A stretch of DNA of 64,000 bases from DATJPR01 sp963843525 (GTDB lineage Bacteria; Bacteroidota; Ignavibacteria; UBA10030; UBA6906): assembly GCA_963843525.1 (NCBI GenBank), contig CAWJKM010000010.1:124001-188000 (forward strand). Reading direction: 5' to 3'. The notes beneath the pieces are model-generated. The model searched no databases. It saw nothing but the letters and a program-made list of their open reading frames with translations, and had not been told where the DNA came from. Of the stretch, positions 7,967-16,664 are shown piece after piece (position 1 is the stretch's first letter; the number at the start of each line of letters is the position of its first letter). Both the position numbers and the translations under genes were made by a program.

Positions 7967-8947
7967 CTACTGCAGAAGGTCGCCGTCGGGGAATCGATAA
8001 CCGCGAAGGAATTCGCCGGCGGACATCCTCTTCTTCCCTTCTTGCTGGAGTTCCAGGATTTTCAAGCGGCCCTCTTTGCATTGAACAACGAGCGCATCCT
8101 GGATGACACTCGCCGTACCAGGAACATCAATGAGATTGTCGAACTGCTCGGTCTTGAAGATTTTCAGAAGAACTTCGCCATGGCGTGTCCACGCTGTCGG
8201 CGAAGGCGAGAGCCCCCGGATGAAGTTCCGGGCACGCTCCGGTGGTTGGTCCCAGCGAATGTGACAATCCTCTTTGAAGATTTTCGGCGCCTTCGAGACG
8301 AGTGCAGGGTCCTGACTTGTGGTCACAGCCTTCCCCCCCTCAATTGCGAGCGCTGTCGAAAGCACGACGCGTGCGCCGAGGAGGGCAAGGCGATCATGGA
8401 GCTCACCCGCATCATCCTCCGGCCCGATCGGCGTGCGTTCCTGCATGATAATGTTCCCGGTATCGACACGGTCCTCGAGGAAAAACGTCGTGACCCCCGT
8501 TTCCGTGTCGCCATTGATAATCGCCCAATTGATCGGCGCCGCCCCTCTGTACCGGGGGAGTAGTGAAGCATGAAGATTGAAAGAGCCGAGACGGGGGAGG
8601 GTGAAAATGGACGCCGGGAGAATGCGAAACGCTACAATGACAATGAGATCGGGGTCCAGCGCCCTCACCTGTTTCTCGAACAACGGATCGGTCAGGATCT
8701 CCGGCTGCAAAACCGGCAGGCCGGCGGCGGCGGCGACCTCCTTGACGGGCGTCGGGGACACGACCCTTCCTCTTCCTCGGGGCTTGTCGGGACCGGTGAC
8801 GACGCCTACCACCGGGAACCCCTCGTTCATGAGGATGCGCAGGCTCGGCACCGCGAAGTCGGGAGTCCCCATGAATATGATGCGCGACGAGGGCAAGGGC
8901 GTGGGCAATGATGAGTTGCAGAGGACGCGACCCGCATCTTCCGTCAA
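7967..8947 (-). CDS. fmt: Methionyl-tRNA formyltransferase
   Basis: Fmt transfers a formyl group from 10-formyltetrahydrofolate to initiator Met-tRNA in the cytoplasm. The N-terminal formyltransferase domain is evident from IIFMGTPDFAVPSL, the Asn/His active-site region NLHASLLPRYRGAAPINWAI and the following GDTETGVTTF; the C-terminal tRNA-binding domain follows from about residue 225. Start is uncertain: TTG at 8947 overlaps the def stop (TTGA), but gives about 20 extra residues before the usual N-terminus. It is last in the rpoD-nlpC-def-fmt run, and the def-fmt pairing is standard. Confidence 0.95.
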   Translation of the reverse strand: MTEDAGRVLCNSSLPTPLPSSRIIFMGTPDFAVPSLRILMNEGFPVVGVVTGPDKPRGRGRVVSPTPVKEVAAAAGLPVLQPEILTDPLFEKQVRALDPDLIVIVAFRILPASIFTLPRLGSFNLHASLLPRYRGAAPINWAIINGDTETGVTTFFLEDRVDTGNIIMQERTPIGPEDDAGELHDRLALLGARVVLSTALAIEGGKAVTTSQDPALVSKAPKIFKEDCHIRWDQPPERARNFIRGLSPSPTAWTRHGEVLLKIFKTEQFDNLIDVPGTASVIQDALVVQCKEGRLKILELQQEGKKRMSAGEFLRGYRFPDGDLLQ

Positions 8948-9531
8948 TCGTTCAGGATACGGGGAGCATTCGGGTCGCGGGGAACCTCGATCGCACCGAT
9001 GGCCGGATACGTCACCGTGGATTCTCCCCGTTTCATTTTGTTCAGCCGCCCCTGGAGCAGTTTCCGGCGGACGATATTGAGGTGATCAATGAACAAAACG
9101 CCGTTCAGGTGGTCGAGTTCGTGTTGTATCACCCGTGCGAGAAGTCCCTCTGCCGGAAGTTCTTGTTCCTTGAACTCCAGATCACGATAGCGGACCACGA
9201 TCCGTTCCGGCCGGTCAACATTATCGCGCAGGTCGGGGAGGCTCAGGCAACCCTCTTCCATCGACACCTTCGGTCCTTCATTGATGATTTCAGGATTGAG
9301 AAAGACGATGGGCGACGGAGTGGTCTTCTCTTCCGCTTCCGCGATATCGACCACGAGCAGGCGGTGGAGCGAGCCCACCTGGGTCGCAGCGAGGCCGATC
9401 CCGCTGGCATTATGCATGGTTTCGAGCATATCGCCCGCCAGCCGGGCGACTTCCTCATCGGCGCGTTTCACCGCTTTTGCTTTGCGTCGGAGAATCGGTT
9501 GATCGTAAATGTAAATGGGTAGGATTGCCAC
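8944..9531 (-). CDS. def: Peptide deformylase
   Basis: Def removes the N-formyl group from nascent proteins using a metal bound by one Cys and two His. The three family motifs are complete: GIGLAATQVG, EGCLS and QHELDHLNG. Length is 195 residues. The start is GTG at 9531. It overlaps fmt by four bases, so adding and removing the formyl group are encoded together; upstream is the NlpC/P60 gene, 23 bases away. Confidence 0.97.
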   Translation of the reverse strand: MAILPIYIYDQPILRRKAKAVKRADEEVARLAGDMLETMHNASGIGLAATQVGSLHRLLVVDIAEAEEKTTPSPIVFLNPEIINEGPKVSMEEGCLSLPDLRDNVDRPERIVVRYRDLEFKEQELPAEGLLARVIQHELDHLNGVLFIDHLNIVRRKLLQGRLNKMKRGESTVTYPAIGAIEVPRDPNAPRILND

Positions 9532-9554
9532 ACATGCACCTTTGGCGGCACCGT

Positions 9555-10202
9555 CTAGTGAACAATGCGGCGGGCGCCGACATATCGTTGTTTATAGTAT
9601 TTGCTTTCGAGCGACGAGAACGTTACCCCCTCACTGACACTGGCATGCGCAAAAATATCGTTCTCCAGGAAAATCCCCACATGGGAAACACGCCGGCCGA
9701 GAGTCCTGAAGAACACCAGATCGCCGAAGCGCAGTTCGGATTTCGTGACCCTGCTCCCGACGCGGTATTGTTCACTCGCGGAACGCGGCAGCGACAGCCC
9801 CACGGCGCTGGCGTACATCAGGGAAGTAAATGCAGAACAATCGATCCCATCCCGGGTCGATCCGCCATAGCGGTACGGGACTTTGAGGAAGGAAACAATA
9901 TCCAGCAGCAACTTGTCTCTGCTCAATCCCGGCGGGGTGTCGTCCGTTACCGTTCTATGAGAATGCGCGAGATAGTTCGCCTCGGTGGTAAGGTCGACTT
10001 TCCTGTCGTCCTCCCTGGCGATTACCTCGCGCAGTGCAATTGAATCTGCAGGACTGTCCCATTCCGCATCCGCGCTGCCGGATTCCTCGTCTGAGGAACG
10101 GAATCGCGGCGCCGTCGTAGAACATGCTGCCAGGAAAGACAGCGCCAGAAGCAACAATGCAAGACCAAGCCGCTGGAGCACTATGCTTTCCCGGGCAGTC
10201 AT
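9555..10202 (-). CDS. NlpC/P60 family lipoprotein, probable murein endopeptidase
   Basis: NlpC/P60 proteins are cysteine peptidases that cut peptide stems of peptidoglycan. The 215-residue product begins with a hydrophobic signal and lipobox (LSFLAAC), so it should be lipid-anchored. The C-terminal catalytic domain (about residues 100-212) shows the Cys motif DCSAF, the His in SHVGIF and the third residue region FAHAS. The linker between them is polar. It lies 10 bases downstream of rpoD and upstream of def, suggesting cotranscription. Confidence 0.9.
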   Translation of the reverse strand: MTARESIVLQRLGLALLLLALSFLAACSTTAPRFRSSDEESGSADAEWDSPADSIALREVIAREDDRKVDLTTEANYLAHSHRTVTDDTPPGLSRDKLLLDIVSFLKVPYRYGGSTRDGIDCSAFTSLMYASAVGLSLPRSASEQYRVGSRVTKSELRFGDLVFFRTLGRRVSHVGIFLENDIFAHASVSEGVTFSSLESKYYKQRYVGARRIVH

Positions 10203-10212
10203 CGCCTCAGCG

Positions 10213-11070
10213 TCAACCCAGGTACGAGCGGAGCTGCTTGCTCCTTGACGCGTGCCTGAGCCGGCGAATCGCCTTTTCTTTGATCTGCCGGACGCGTTCG
10301 CGTGTCAGCTTGAATCTCTCCCCTATTTCCTCCAGCGTCAGAGAATGTTCCCGTCCGAGCCCGAAATAGAGCCGTATGACTTCGGCCTCCCGGTCGCTTA
10401 ATGTCGAGAGCGCCCGCTCCACTTCTTTGCTCAACGATTCCTTCATCAGTTCATTATCAGGCGCCGGTTGACGCTCGTCCTGGATGACGTCGAGCAACCG
10501 GTTATCCTCTCCCTGTGCAAACGGAGCATCCATCGAGAGATGCCTTCCGGAGATCTTCAGGGTATCGGACACCTCAAAGAGCGACATGTCGAGTTCTTCC
10601 GCCAGCTCGCTCGCGCTCGGCTCACGTTCGAACTCCTGTTCCAGGGAACTGAACGCCTTTCCGATTTTGTTGAGCGCTCCAACGCGATTCAACGGCAGTC
10701 GAACGATGCGGGATTGCTCCGCAAGGGCCTGAAGAATCGACTGGCGGATCCACCATACCGCATAACTGATGAATTTGAACCCTCGTGTCTCGTCAAACCG
10801 TTTTGCGGCCTTGATCAGCCCGAGATTCCCTTCGTTGATCAGATCACCGAGCGACAGACCTTGATTTTGATATTGCTTGGCGACACTGACGACAAACCGG
10901 AGGTTCGCCTTGGTGAGCTTCTCAAGCGCGCGCTGATCACCCTTCTTGATTCGCCGTGCAAGGTCAATTTCTTCCTCAGACTTCAAAAGATCAACTTTGC
11001 CGATTTCCTGCAGATACTTGTCAAGAGACTGACTCTCCCGATTTGTATACTGCTTGGTAATCTTGACCAT
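10213..11070 (-). CDS. rpoD: Primary sigma factor of the short Bacteroidota type
   Basis: This 285-residue sigma-70 family protein would direct RNA polymerase to housekeeping promoters. Region 1.2 (LDKYLQEIGKVDLL), region 2 with the core-binding and -10 recognition helices (RFDETRGFKFISYAVWWIRQ), region 3 and region 4 with its helix-turn-helix (TLEEIGERFKLTRERVRQI) are all present, but region 1.1 is absent, as in Bacteroidota primary sigma factors. The ATG at 11070 has a GAGGTG site. It begins 22 bases after the PIN toxin gene. The promoters identified in this window fit the sequence preference known for this sigma type. Confidence 0.95.
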   Translation of the reverse strand: MVKITKQYTNRESQSLDKYLQEIGKVDLLKSEEEIDLARRIKKGDQRALEKLTKANLRFVVSVAKQYQNQGLSLGDLINEGNLGLIKAAKRFDETRGFKFISYAVWWIRQSILQALAEQSRIVRLPLNRVGALNKIGKAFSSLEQEFEREPSASELAEELDMSLFEVSDTLKISGRHLSMDAPFAQGEDNRLLDVIQDERQPAPDNELMKESLSKEVERALSTLSDREAEVIRLYFGLGREHSLTLEEIGERFKLTRERVRQIKEKAIRRLRHASRSKQLRSYLG

Positions 11071-11092
11071 CCATCACCTCAATTAGGCTCTA

Positions 11093-11533
11093 TCAGAATT
11101 GTCCGGCAGAATTGTCCGGAGGCACGTTCAGGGTGCCAGGGTGTACAAGCACGAGACCGGGAAACCGTTCAAATTGTTCGCGCCGGGCGGTCAACAGCGG
11201 TAACCGGCTTTCGCGACAGATGCCTGCGATGAGAGCATCAACGACACCCTTCCCGGGAGAGTCCGTTATCATTCCCGCCAATTGCGGAGCGCTCCTGCCG
11301 TTCACCCCCAGAATTTTCACCACGGAAAGCATATCTTCCACCATTGTTCTCTCCGCCGCTGACTGCACGAGAGAAAAGAGTTCGATCGCCTGAAAAACCG
11401 TCGTATAACAAAAATACAGTCGCAACGCCCTCCGAAAGTCCGAAGGATGCTCCTGTCCGACGAGATGAGCGAGAAGGACATCCGTATGAATAACAATCTT
11501 TGGTGGAGTCAGGGTTCTCCCCTTCCCGGCCAT
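11093..11533 (-). CDS. PIN-domain ribonuclease, toxin of a type II pair
   Basis: PIN-domain toxins (VapC type) are Mg-dependent RNases held inactive by a cognate antitoxin. The 146-residue protein has the acidic residues expected: Asp in VIHTDVLLAHL near the N-terminus, Glu in FQAIELF, and Asp in GVVDALIAGIC, followed by the LLTARREQFERFPGL segment typical of the C-terminal half. It overlaps the upstream AbrB-like gene by 25 bases, the usual antitoxin-toxin order. Odd features are its position just before the primary sigma gene and its rather long N-terminus. Confidence 0.82.
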   Translation of the reverse strand: MAGKGRTLTPPKIVIHTDVLLAHLVGQEHPSDFRRALRLYFCYTTVFQAIELFSLVQSAAERTMVEDMLSVVKILGVNGRSAPQLAGMITDSPGKGVVDALIAGICRESRLPLLTARREQFERFPGLVLVHPGTLNVPPDNSAGQF

Positions 11534-11817
11534 CTTTCCGCCCTGGCGGCAAACGGCGTTCCTTTGAGGCTTCCCTCCGCGAGGAGCATCCGGTACACAT
11601 TCCCTTCGCCTGAGGCCTGCAGCCGGGCAATCGCGGAGATTTCCTCAGCCGTCACCCCCCGTCCAAGCAGCTCGTGCATTGCCGTGACCCCCGACAACCG
11701 AATGGAGACGGGTCCGGGATGGACAGGGAGTGCCTCCCGCACCTCTTCCGGGACGAGGATTCGACCTTCGCTGTCGATCTTCCCTTCAAACTCAATGAAC
11801 CATCGATCGTTTGTCAT
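11509..11817 (-). CDS. AbrB/MazE-type antitoxin
   Basis: The 102-residue protein has an N-terminal swapped-hairpin DNA-binding domain recognisable by GKIDSEGRILVPEEVREAL, the SpoVT-AbrB signature. Such proteins bind the operon promoter and neutralise the toxin through their C-terminal part. It overlaps both the deoB end (26 bases) and the PIN toxin start (25 bases), so the three genes are translationally linked. The identification as antitoxin rests on the domain and the adjacent PIN gene. Confidence 0.82.
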   Translation of the reverse strand: MTNDRWFIEFEGKIDSEGRILVPEEVREALPVHPGPVSIRLSGVTAMHELLGRGVTAEEISAIARLQASGEGNVYRMLLAEGSLKGTPFAARAERWPGRGEP

Positions 11818-12994
11818 GGCCGGCCGTCAGAGAGAGAAAGCTCTCCCCCGCAAGAGAATTGTCCAACCCGAAGAACTCGGCGACGGTCTTCCCCAGATCT
11901 GCGAATGTTGACCGGACTCCCAGGGAATTTCCACTTTTCGTCTTTTCATGCCAAAGAACAGGGACATATTCGCGGGAATGATCGGTGCTCTTCATCGCCG
12001 GATCATTGCCGTGATCGGCAGTGATGGCAAGAGCGTCGCCAGGTTCCAGCGTCTCGAGGATTGCGGGGAGCGCGTCGTCGAATTCCCGGAGGCACCGGGC
12101 AAACCCTATGGGATCGTTCCGGTGTCCGTAGAGCATGTCGAAGTCGACGAGATTCGCAAAGAGCAACCCGCGGTCGAGGCGGGAGGATTCTTTGATGATA
12201 TGATCGATCCCCTCCGCGTTGCTCGCCTGGTGAACAACTCTCGTAAGCCCGCGACCGGCGAACAAATCTTCGATCTTGCCGACTCCTACGGTGGGAATCC
12301 CCGCCCCGGAGACTACATCGAGGATCGTGTTCCCTTTCGGCACCAGCGAGAAATCCTTCCGGTAAGGAGTCCGCTGAAACGCCCCTGCCGTTCCGGTAAA
12401 GGGACGCGCGATGACCCGTCCGACCGCATGCCGGCCGATGCAGACATGCTCGCGCGTTGTCCTGCACATCGCGTAAAGAGCGTCGAGCGAAAGGACATCC
12501 TCGTGGGCTGCAATCTGGAACACTGAGTCGGCGGAAGTATAGACAATCGGAAATCCGGTTCGCACATGCTCTTCCCCCAGTTCCTGGATGATCAACGTTC
12601 CCGAAGCGGGAAGATTGCCGAGAATGCCGTGCGCGCCGGTTGCCTGCTGAAACCGTTCAACGAGTTCGTCGGGGAATCCCCGGGGATAGGTCGGAAATTC
12701 TTCCTCAACGACAAGACCGCCCAGTTCCCAATGCCCTGTTGTGCTGTCCTTTCCCTTCGAACGGCTCGCCATTTTCCCGTAACTCGCCCCCGGCATCGCT
12801 GCCGGGGAAACGCCCGCAATGGGAATGATGTTCCCGAGACCGAGCGCCGCCAGGTTGGGAAGATCCAAACCTCCCGTTGCCCGGGCAATATGCGCGAGGG
12901 TGTTGCTTCCCCGGTCACCGTAGGCATCGGCGTCCGGGAGCTCCCCTACTCCAACCCCATCAAGAACTATGAGAACGACTTTGCCCGTGAGCGT
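11792..12994 (-). CDS. deoB: Phosphopentomutase, apparently without a standard start codon
   Basis: DeoB interconverts ribose-1-phosphate and ribose-5-phosphate in nucleoside salvage, using two Mn ions and a phosphorylated Thr. Conserved parts are all present: LIVLDGVGVGELPDA, GSNTLAHIARATGG, the KDSTTGHWE active-site Thr region, NLVDFDMLYGHRND, ITADHGNDP and STDHSREY. The reading frame has no ATG, GTG or TTG between an in-frame TAA (13018-13016) and the conserved N-terminus. A strong AGGAAGAGG ribosome-binding site (13008-13000) lies five bases before ACG at 12994, which is used here as the tentative start and gives a normal length of 400 residues. A base-call error or start mutation is the alternative. 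Confidence 0.9.
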   Translation of the reverse strand, partial: TLTGKVVLIVLDGVGVGELPDADAYGDRGSNTLAHIARATGGLDLPNLAALGLGNIIPIAGVSPAAMPGASYGKMASRSKGKDSTTGHWELGGLVVEEEFPTYPRGFPDELVERFQQATGAHGILGNLPASGTLIIQELGEEHVRTGFPIVYTSADSVFQIAAHEDVLSLDALYAMCRTTREHVCIGRHAVGRVIARPFTGTAGAFQRTPYRKDFSLVPKGNTILDVVSGAGIPTVGVGKIEDLFAGRGLTRVVHQASNAEGIDHIIKESSRLDRGLLFANLVDFDMLYGHRNDPIGFARCLREFDDALPAILETLEPGDALAITADHGNDPAMKSTDHSREYVPVLWHEKTKSGNSLGVRSTFADLGKTVAEFFGLDNSLAGESFLSLTAGHDKRSMVH

Positions 12995-13043
12995 GAGAAC
13001 CTCTTCCTGATTTGTTTAATACGCACAAATCGCGGAAAAGTTC

Positions 13044-13241
13044 TTACGCATAGACTTCCTTCTCATTGCACTTGCAGAGCTGCACGTTTCGTTCGCTGAA
13101 TTTCCAGCTCGAACCGGTTTTGGAGCGCTCCGATGCCACAACTTTTATGGGCTGAAAAATCGTGCCGCACACCGGACACTTCGAGCCCTTCATCAATGCG
13201 GCTTTTGCCGCTTTGTCAGCAAATGATTGTGCTTTCGCCAT
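13044..13241 (-). CDS. Small zinc-binding protein of unknown function
   Basis: The 65-residue product has a basic, Ala/Lys-rich N-terminus and then CPVC (about residue 22) and CKC (about 56) pairs, as in a zinc ribbon. No enzymatic family is recognised. It lies 79 bases after the GGDEF-like gene and about 50 bases before the tentative deoB start, in the same direction. The Cys spacing and small size suggest a structural metal site, possibly in an RNA- or protein-binding adaptor; that is inference. Confidence 0.7.
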   Translation of the reverse strand: MAKAQSFADKAAKAALMKGSKCPVCGTIFQPIKVVASERSKTGSSWKFSERNVQLCKCNEKEVYA

Positions 13242-13320
13242 CCTACTCCCTTTCTCGTTACCAATCGTCTATGATGCATCAAAACTTCACGCAGGGTCGG
13301 ACCTTCCGCATCCGGCAGCT

Positions 13321-15258
13321 TCAGTGGACCCGGACAAGATTTCCGCCGTGTTCCATCGCCTTGGATAGCACGTGGTTTGTTCCCGCAGTCAGGTCATCGA
13401 CGAGCATTCCTTCCAGCAATCCGCAGATTCCCATGCTCACGGTGGTCGAAAATGATTTTGGTCCTGCCACCACAACCTGTCCGGCGATCTGCTTGCGAAT
13501 CTTCTCCGCCCACAGATATGCGTCGCTCGCGGTGGTATTGACAAGGAGGACATTCAAACGCGTGTCGTTCTCCCGGCCGAGGATGTCATAATCGCGCAAG
13601 CCCGAGCGTACGATTCCGGCGACGGTGCCGACAATGACGTCGACGGCCTCCGGACCATACCGGTGCGACTGATCCTCTGAATTATCAAGGGCGATGGAGA
13701 CCAGGCTCAACTCCGCACCAAAATCGCTGGCGCGCTGAACCTCTTCCCTGAGCCGCCGCTCAAAGTGCTTCCTGGTGAGCGCGCCCGTCGTGCGGTCCAC
13801 GGGGACGTGTTCCCGGACGACTTCATTCATGTACACGACTTCCAGAATGGCAGCGGCGTTCTGCGCGAGCCGAAACATTGTTTCTGTTTCGCTTTTCTGG
13901 AAGTTCCCCGATTTCCGGCTTTCGAGCGCCAGCGCACCATAGCACCGGTTGAACGAACTGATCGGCACACAGAGAAACGACCCGGACCCTGACGGCGTCT
14001 CAGAAGAATGAAATCGCGGTTTCTTCTCCTGCTCGAGATCATCGATCACCCGGACACTATTCGAGAGGATGACTTCTCCCACAATACTGGCATCGGGATC
14101 GATGGCCGCGTTGACCCCGACAAACGGCTGCGTCCCCTTATTTTGAGCGCGCTGGACGGTCCAACCGCTCTTCTCCTCATCAAACATCACCAGCGCAAGG
14201 CATTCCCACGTGGCCAACCGGTGCGCTTCGTCGAGAAGGGTTTCAAGGACAGCGTCTTCCGTCGGACTGGACCCTATGCGGTCGTGCATCCGGCGTATCG
14301 ATGCGAGCAATTCGGCATCGAGCAAAAGGTCGTACTTGTCCGTGTAACTCTTGATCAGCGCGGAAACGAGCTTGGTGAAACGGCCGAGGATCGAAAGGGT
14401 TTCCTGTCCGAATTGATCCTCTGCCAGACTATCCACCACGATCATGCCGACCGGAGCGATCTCATTCCCCCCATTCGTGAAGAATACCGGAACACCAACG
14501 ACGGACTTTACCCCGACTGTCTGCTCGTAGTACGGGAGCAAATCACGCTCGGAAGCCGGATTGACCGCTCCTACAATCTGAGGTTTGCCCGTCGTGCCCA
14601 CCTGACTCACCAGGTCGGAGCCGATGGGCATCCTGCGAATCTTCATCAAAGAGGCATCGCCGGCCGCCATGGATTCAAGCACCATCTCCCGCTTCTCGTT
14701 GTTCGTCCAGAAGAACGCAACAGTATGGGCGAACATGACATCCTTGACTACCAGGAGCGCCTTGTCGAGAAGAAGGTGAAATTCACTCCGGGGTTCGACA
14801 TCGGTGTACGCTGTATCTGTATCAAGGTCAAAGAAATCCGGTATCTCCATCTGTCGCACTGCCTCCCCCTCAGATTCATGCGGAGCAGGACGCGCGCTCT
14901 TGGTCGAAGGCACAACATCCTGTTCGCGGGCAGGCCCGTCTACGATCGGAGTCTCCTTCCCCACACGAAAATCGTCAAACAACAGTGCACCTGGTGAATG
15001 CGTCTCACGGGACAGAGCCGCCGGTTCGCCTTCTTCGGTATCCGGTTCCATTTCGTCGATTGCCCCCTGCTGATGCCGCGCGAAGTACGCATACCCAGGA
15101 ATAGCGATAAGGCAGACGATTCCTCCGAGTTCGAGGATCGTCGATTTCAACACCACGCCAACGATAAGGACAGCAAGGCCGACAGCAGCGGCAATCGCTC
15201 CGTACGGCCATAGCCATTCGAACCGATGGAATATCTGCATTCCCGGTCTATCGTTCAT
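13321..15258 (-). CDS. Membrane-anchored GAF protein with degenerate GGDEF domain
   Basis: The 645-residue protein has two hydrophobic helices in its first 60 residues, a low-complexity acidic linker (about 65-160), two GAF-like sensor modules (about 165-310 and 325-480) and a C-terminal domain of the diguanylate cyclase fold (about 490-645, from TTGALTRKHFERRL). The active-site loop, normally GGDEF, reads GRENDTRLNVLL, so c-di-GMP synthesis is unlikely. It may act as a signal-sensing scaffold or ligand-binding receptor. Its own promoter lies 40 bases upstream. Confidence 0.85.
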   Translation of the reverse strand: MNDRPGMQIFHRFEWLWPYGAIAAAVGLAVLIVGVVLKSTILELGGIVCLIAIPGYAYFARHQQGAIDEMEPDTEEGEPAALSRETHSPGALLFDDFRVGKETPIVDGPAREQDVVPSTKSARPAPHESEGEAVRQMEIPDFFDLDTDTAYTDVEPRSEFHLLLDKALLVVKDVMFAHTVAFFWTNNEKREMVLESMAAGDASLMKIRRMPIGSDLVSQVGTTGKPQIVGAVNPASERDLLPYYEQTVGVKSVVGVPVFFTNGGNEIAPVGMIVVDSLAEDQFGQETLSILGRFTKLVSALIKSYTDKYDLLLDAELLASIRRMHDRIGSSPTEDAVLETLLDEAHRLATWECLALVMFDEEKSGWTVQRAQNKGTQPFVGVNAAIDPDASIVGEVILSNSVRVIDDLEQEKKPRFHSSETPSGSGSFLCVPISSFNRCYGALALESRKSGNFQKSETETMFRLAQNAAAILEVVYMNEVVREHVPVDRTTGALTRKHFERRLREEVQRASDFGAELSLVSIALDNSEDQSHRYGPEAVDVIVGTVAGIVRSGLRDYDILGRENDTRLNVLLVNTTASDAYLWAEKIRKQIAGQVVVAGPKSFSTTVSMGICGLLEGMLVDDLTAGTNHVLSKAMEHGGNLVRVH

Positions 15259-15297
15259 GGCCCACCTTCACGAAGGTAAACATCGTCAAGATAGCTA

Positions 15298-15328
15298 AAA
15301 ATCTACGAAATCCGCACTGAAAAGTCAA
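15298..15328 (-). promoter_or_regulatory. Promoter of the GAF/GGDEF-like gene
   Basis: Minus strand: TTG at 15328-15326, a 20-base spacer and TAGATTTT at 15305-15298, matching the Bacteroidota form TTG-N20-TAnnTTTG with one mismatch. Initiation near 15291 leaves a leader of about 33 bases. Confidence 0.6.
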
Positions 15329-15465
15329 GGAATTTCACTCGCAAACTGGGCTATCTTCTTATTTCTCAATTGGTTTCGAGATTCTGCCTGACGGAGGGCC
15401 CGAAGCATCGAAAACGGGCTGAGTTATACCATACACCCCCTCAGGGGTGACGTCAGGCGGGGGTT

Positions 15466-16662
15466 TCATCGATAAATCCTATAGGGAAGCGATTTCTTTT
15501 CGAATCTGCTTGATGCCTCTCGCCACAGAGACAACGTCTGTTCAACGCTGATCCGGTGCAGAAGACATTGTTGCACCATCGTTGTTCCTGCTAATCGGGC
15601 AAGCCCTTTTTCCCGGATAATACATTGCTCCGGGTACATGCCGCTCAGTGTCATGAGCAATGAGAGCGCACCCTCTGTTGGTGCATACCGCTGCAGCGAG
15701 TCGACGGATATTCGCACCCCCTGGCAAATCGAACCCTGATGTTTTGAAGACCGCGGAGTAAATTGCGCGGGTTCCCAGTGAATCGAAGGACATGCCTTTG
15801 TCATCGCCTCAGCAAGGGAATCGCCATTGATGAAGGGAGCCCCGATGATCTGAAAGGGATGATCGGTGCCTCTCCCCTCGGAAACATTCGTCGCTTCGAG
15901 AAAACAGGTCACCGGATACGCGAAGCAGGTTTCAGGGTCAGGAATATTTGGAGATGGCGGAATCCACGGGAGTCCCGTGTCCGACCATTTCATCGAACGG
16001 CGCCACCCTTTCATGGGGATCACGGTCAGGTCGGCTTCTGCGCCACCTTCCAGCCATCGTTCCCCGTTGATCATTTGCGCAAGTTCTCCACACGTCAGAC
16101 CGTACACAACCGGTATCGGCATCATGCCGACGAAAGACTTGAGGGAATCCTCCAGCACGGGTCCATCCACCGTTGTTCCCCCGAGCGGATCCGGGCGATC
16201 CAGCACAAGCAGAGGAATCTGATGTTGTGCGGCGGATTCCATGACGTAGTACATCGTGCTGATGAACGTGTAGTACCGGACACCAACATCCTGGATATCA
16301 TAGATCAGCATATCCACGGAGTCCAGCATGGCACCGGTCGGCTTGTTGACCTTTCCATACAAAGAGTATACCCGGATGCCGGTTCGCCGATCGATCGTGT
16401 CGTCGACAATTTCTCCCGGTGCAGCCTCGCCCCGGATCCCGTGTTCAGGTCCGAACAAGGCCACGACGCGGATGTTTCTCCTGACCAGGGCATCGAGCAG
16501 GTATTCGCCCGATTGCAGGCGGCCTGTCTGGTTCGTTACCAGACCCACGCGTTTCCCTTTCAGCAGGTCCAGGCGGTTCTGCACGAGGATGTCGGCGCCG
16601 GGAAGGACCTGTGAGTACAGGAGAAGAGGAAACGCGAAGAGGAGAACGATGACGGTTTTCAT
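15466..16662 (-). CDS. DUF1343/NamZ-type exo-beta-N-acetylmuramidase, secreted
   Basis: This family (DUF1343, GH171) includes NamZ, which releases N-acetylmuramic acid from the non-reducing ends of peptidoglycan fragments. The 398-residue protein starts with a signal peptide (MKTVIVLLFAFPLLLYSQ) and shows the family motifs LVTNQTG, LFGPEHGIRGEA, IYDIQDVGVRYYTFISTM and LDRPDPLGG, with SEGRGTDHPF further on. The start at 16662 is preferred over an in-frame codon at 16698 because it begins the signal peptide and sits two bases after the Nudix stop. It suggests cell-wall recycling or use of peptidoglycan as a nutrient. Confidence 0.88.
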   Translation of the reverse strand: MKTVIVLLFAFPLLLYSQVLPGADILVQNRLDLLKGKRVGLVTNQTGRLQSGEYLLDALVRRNIRVVALFGPEHGIRGEAAPGEIVDDTIDRRTGIRVYSLYGKVNKPTGAMLDSVDMLIYDIQDVGVRYYTFISTMYYVMESAAQHQIPLLVLDRPDPLGGTTVDGPVLEDSLKSFVGMMPIPVVYGLTCGELAQMINGERWLEGGAEADLTVIPMKGWRRSMKWSDTGLPWIPPSPNIPDPETCFAYPVTCFLEATNVSEGRGTDHPFQIIGAPFINGDSLAEAMTKACPSIHWEPAQFTPRSSKHQGSICQGVRISVDSLQRYAPTEGALSLLMTLSGMYPEQCIIREKGLARLAGTTMVQQCLLHRISVEQTLSLWREASSRFEKKSLPYRIYR

Positions 16663-16664
16663 GT

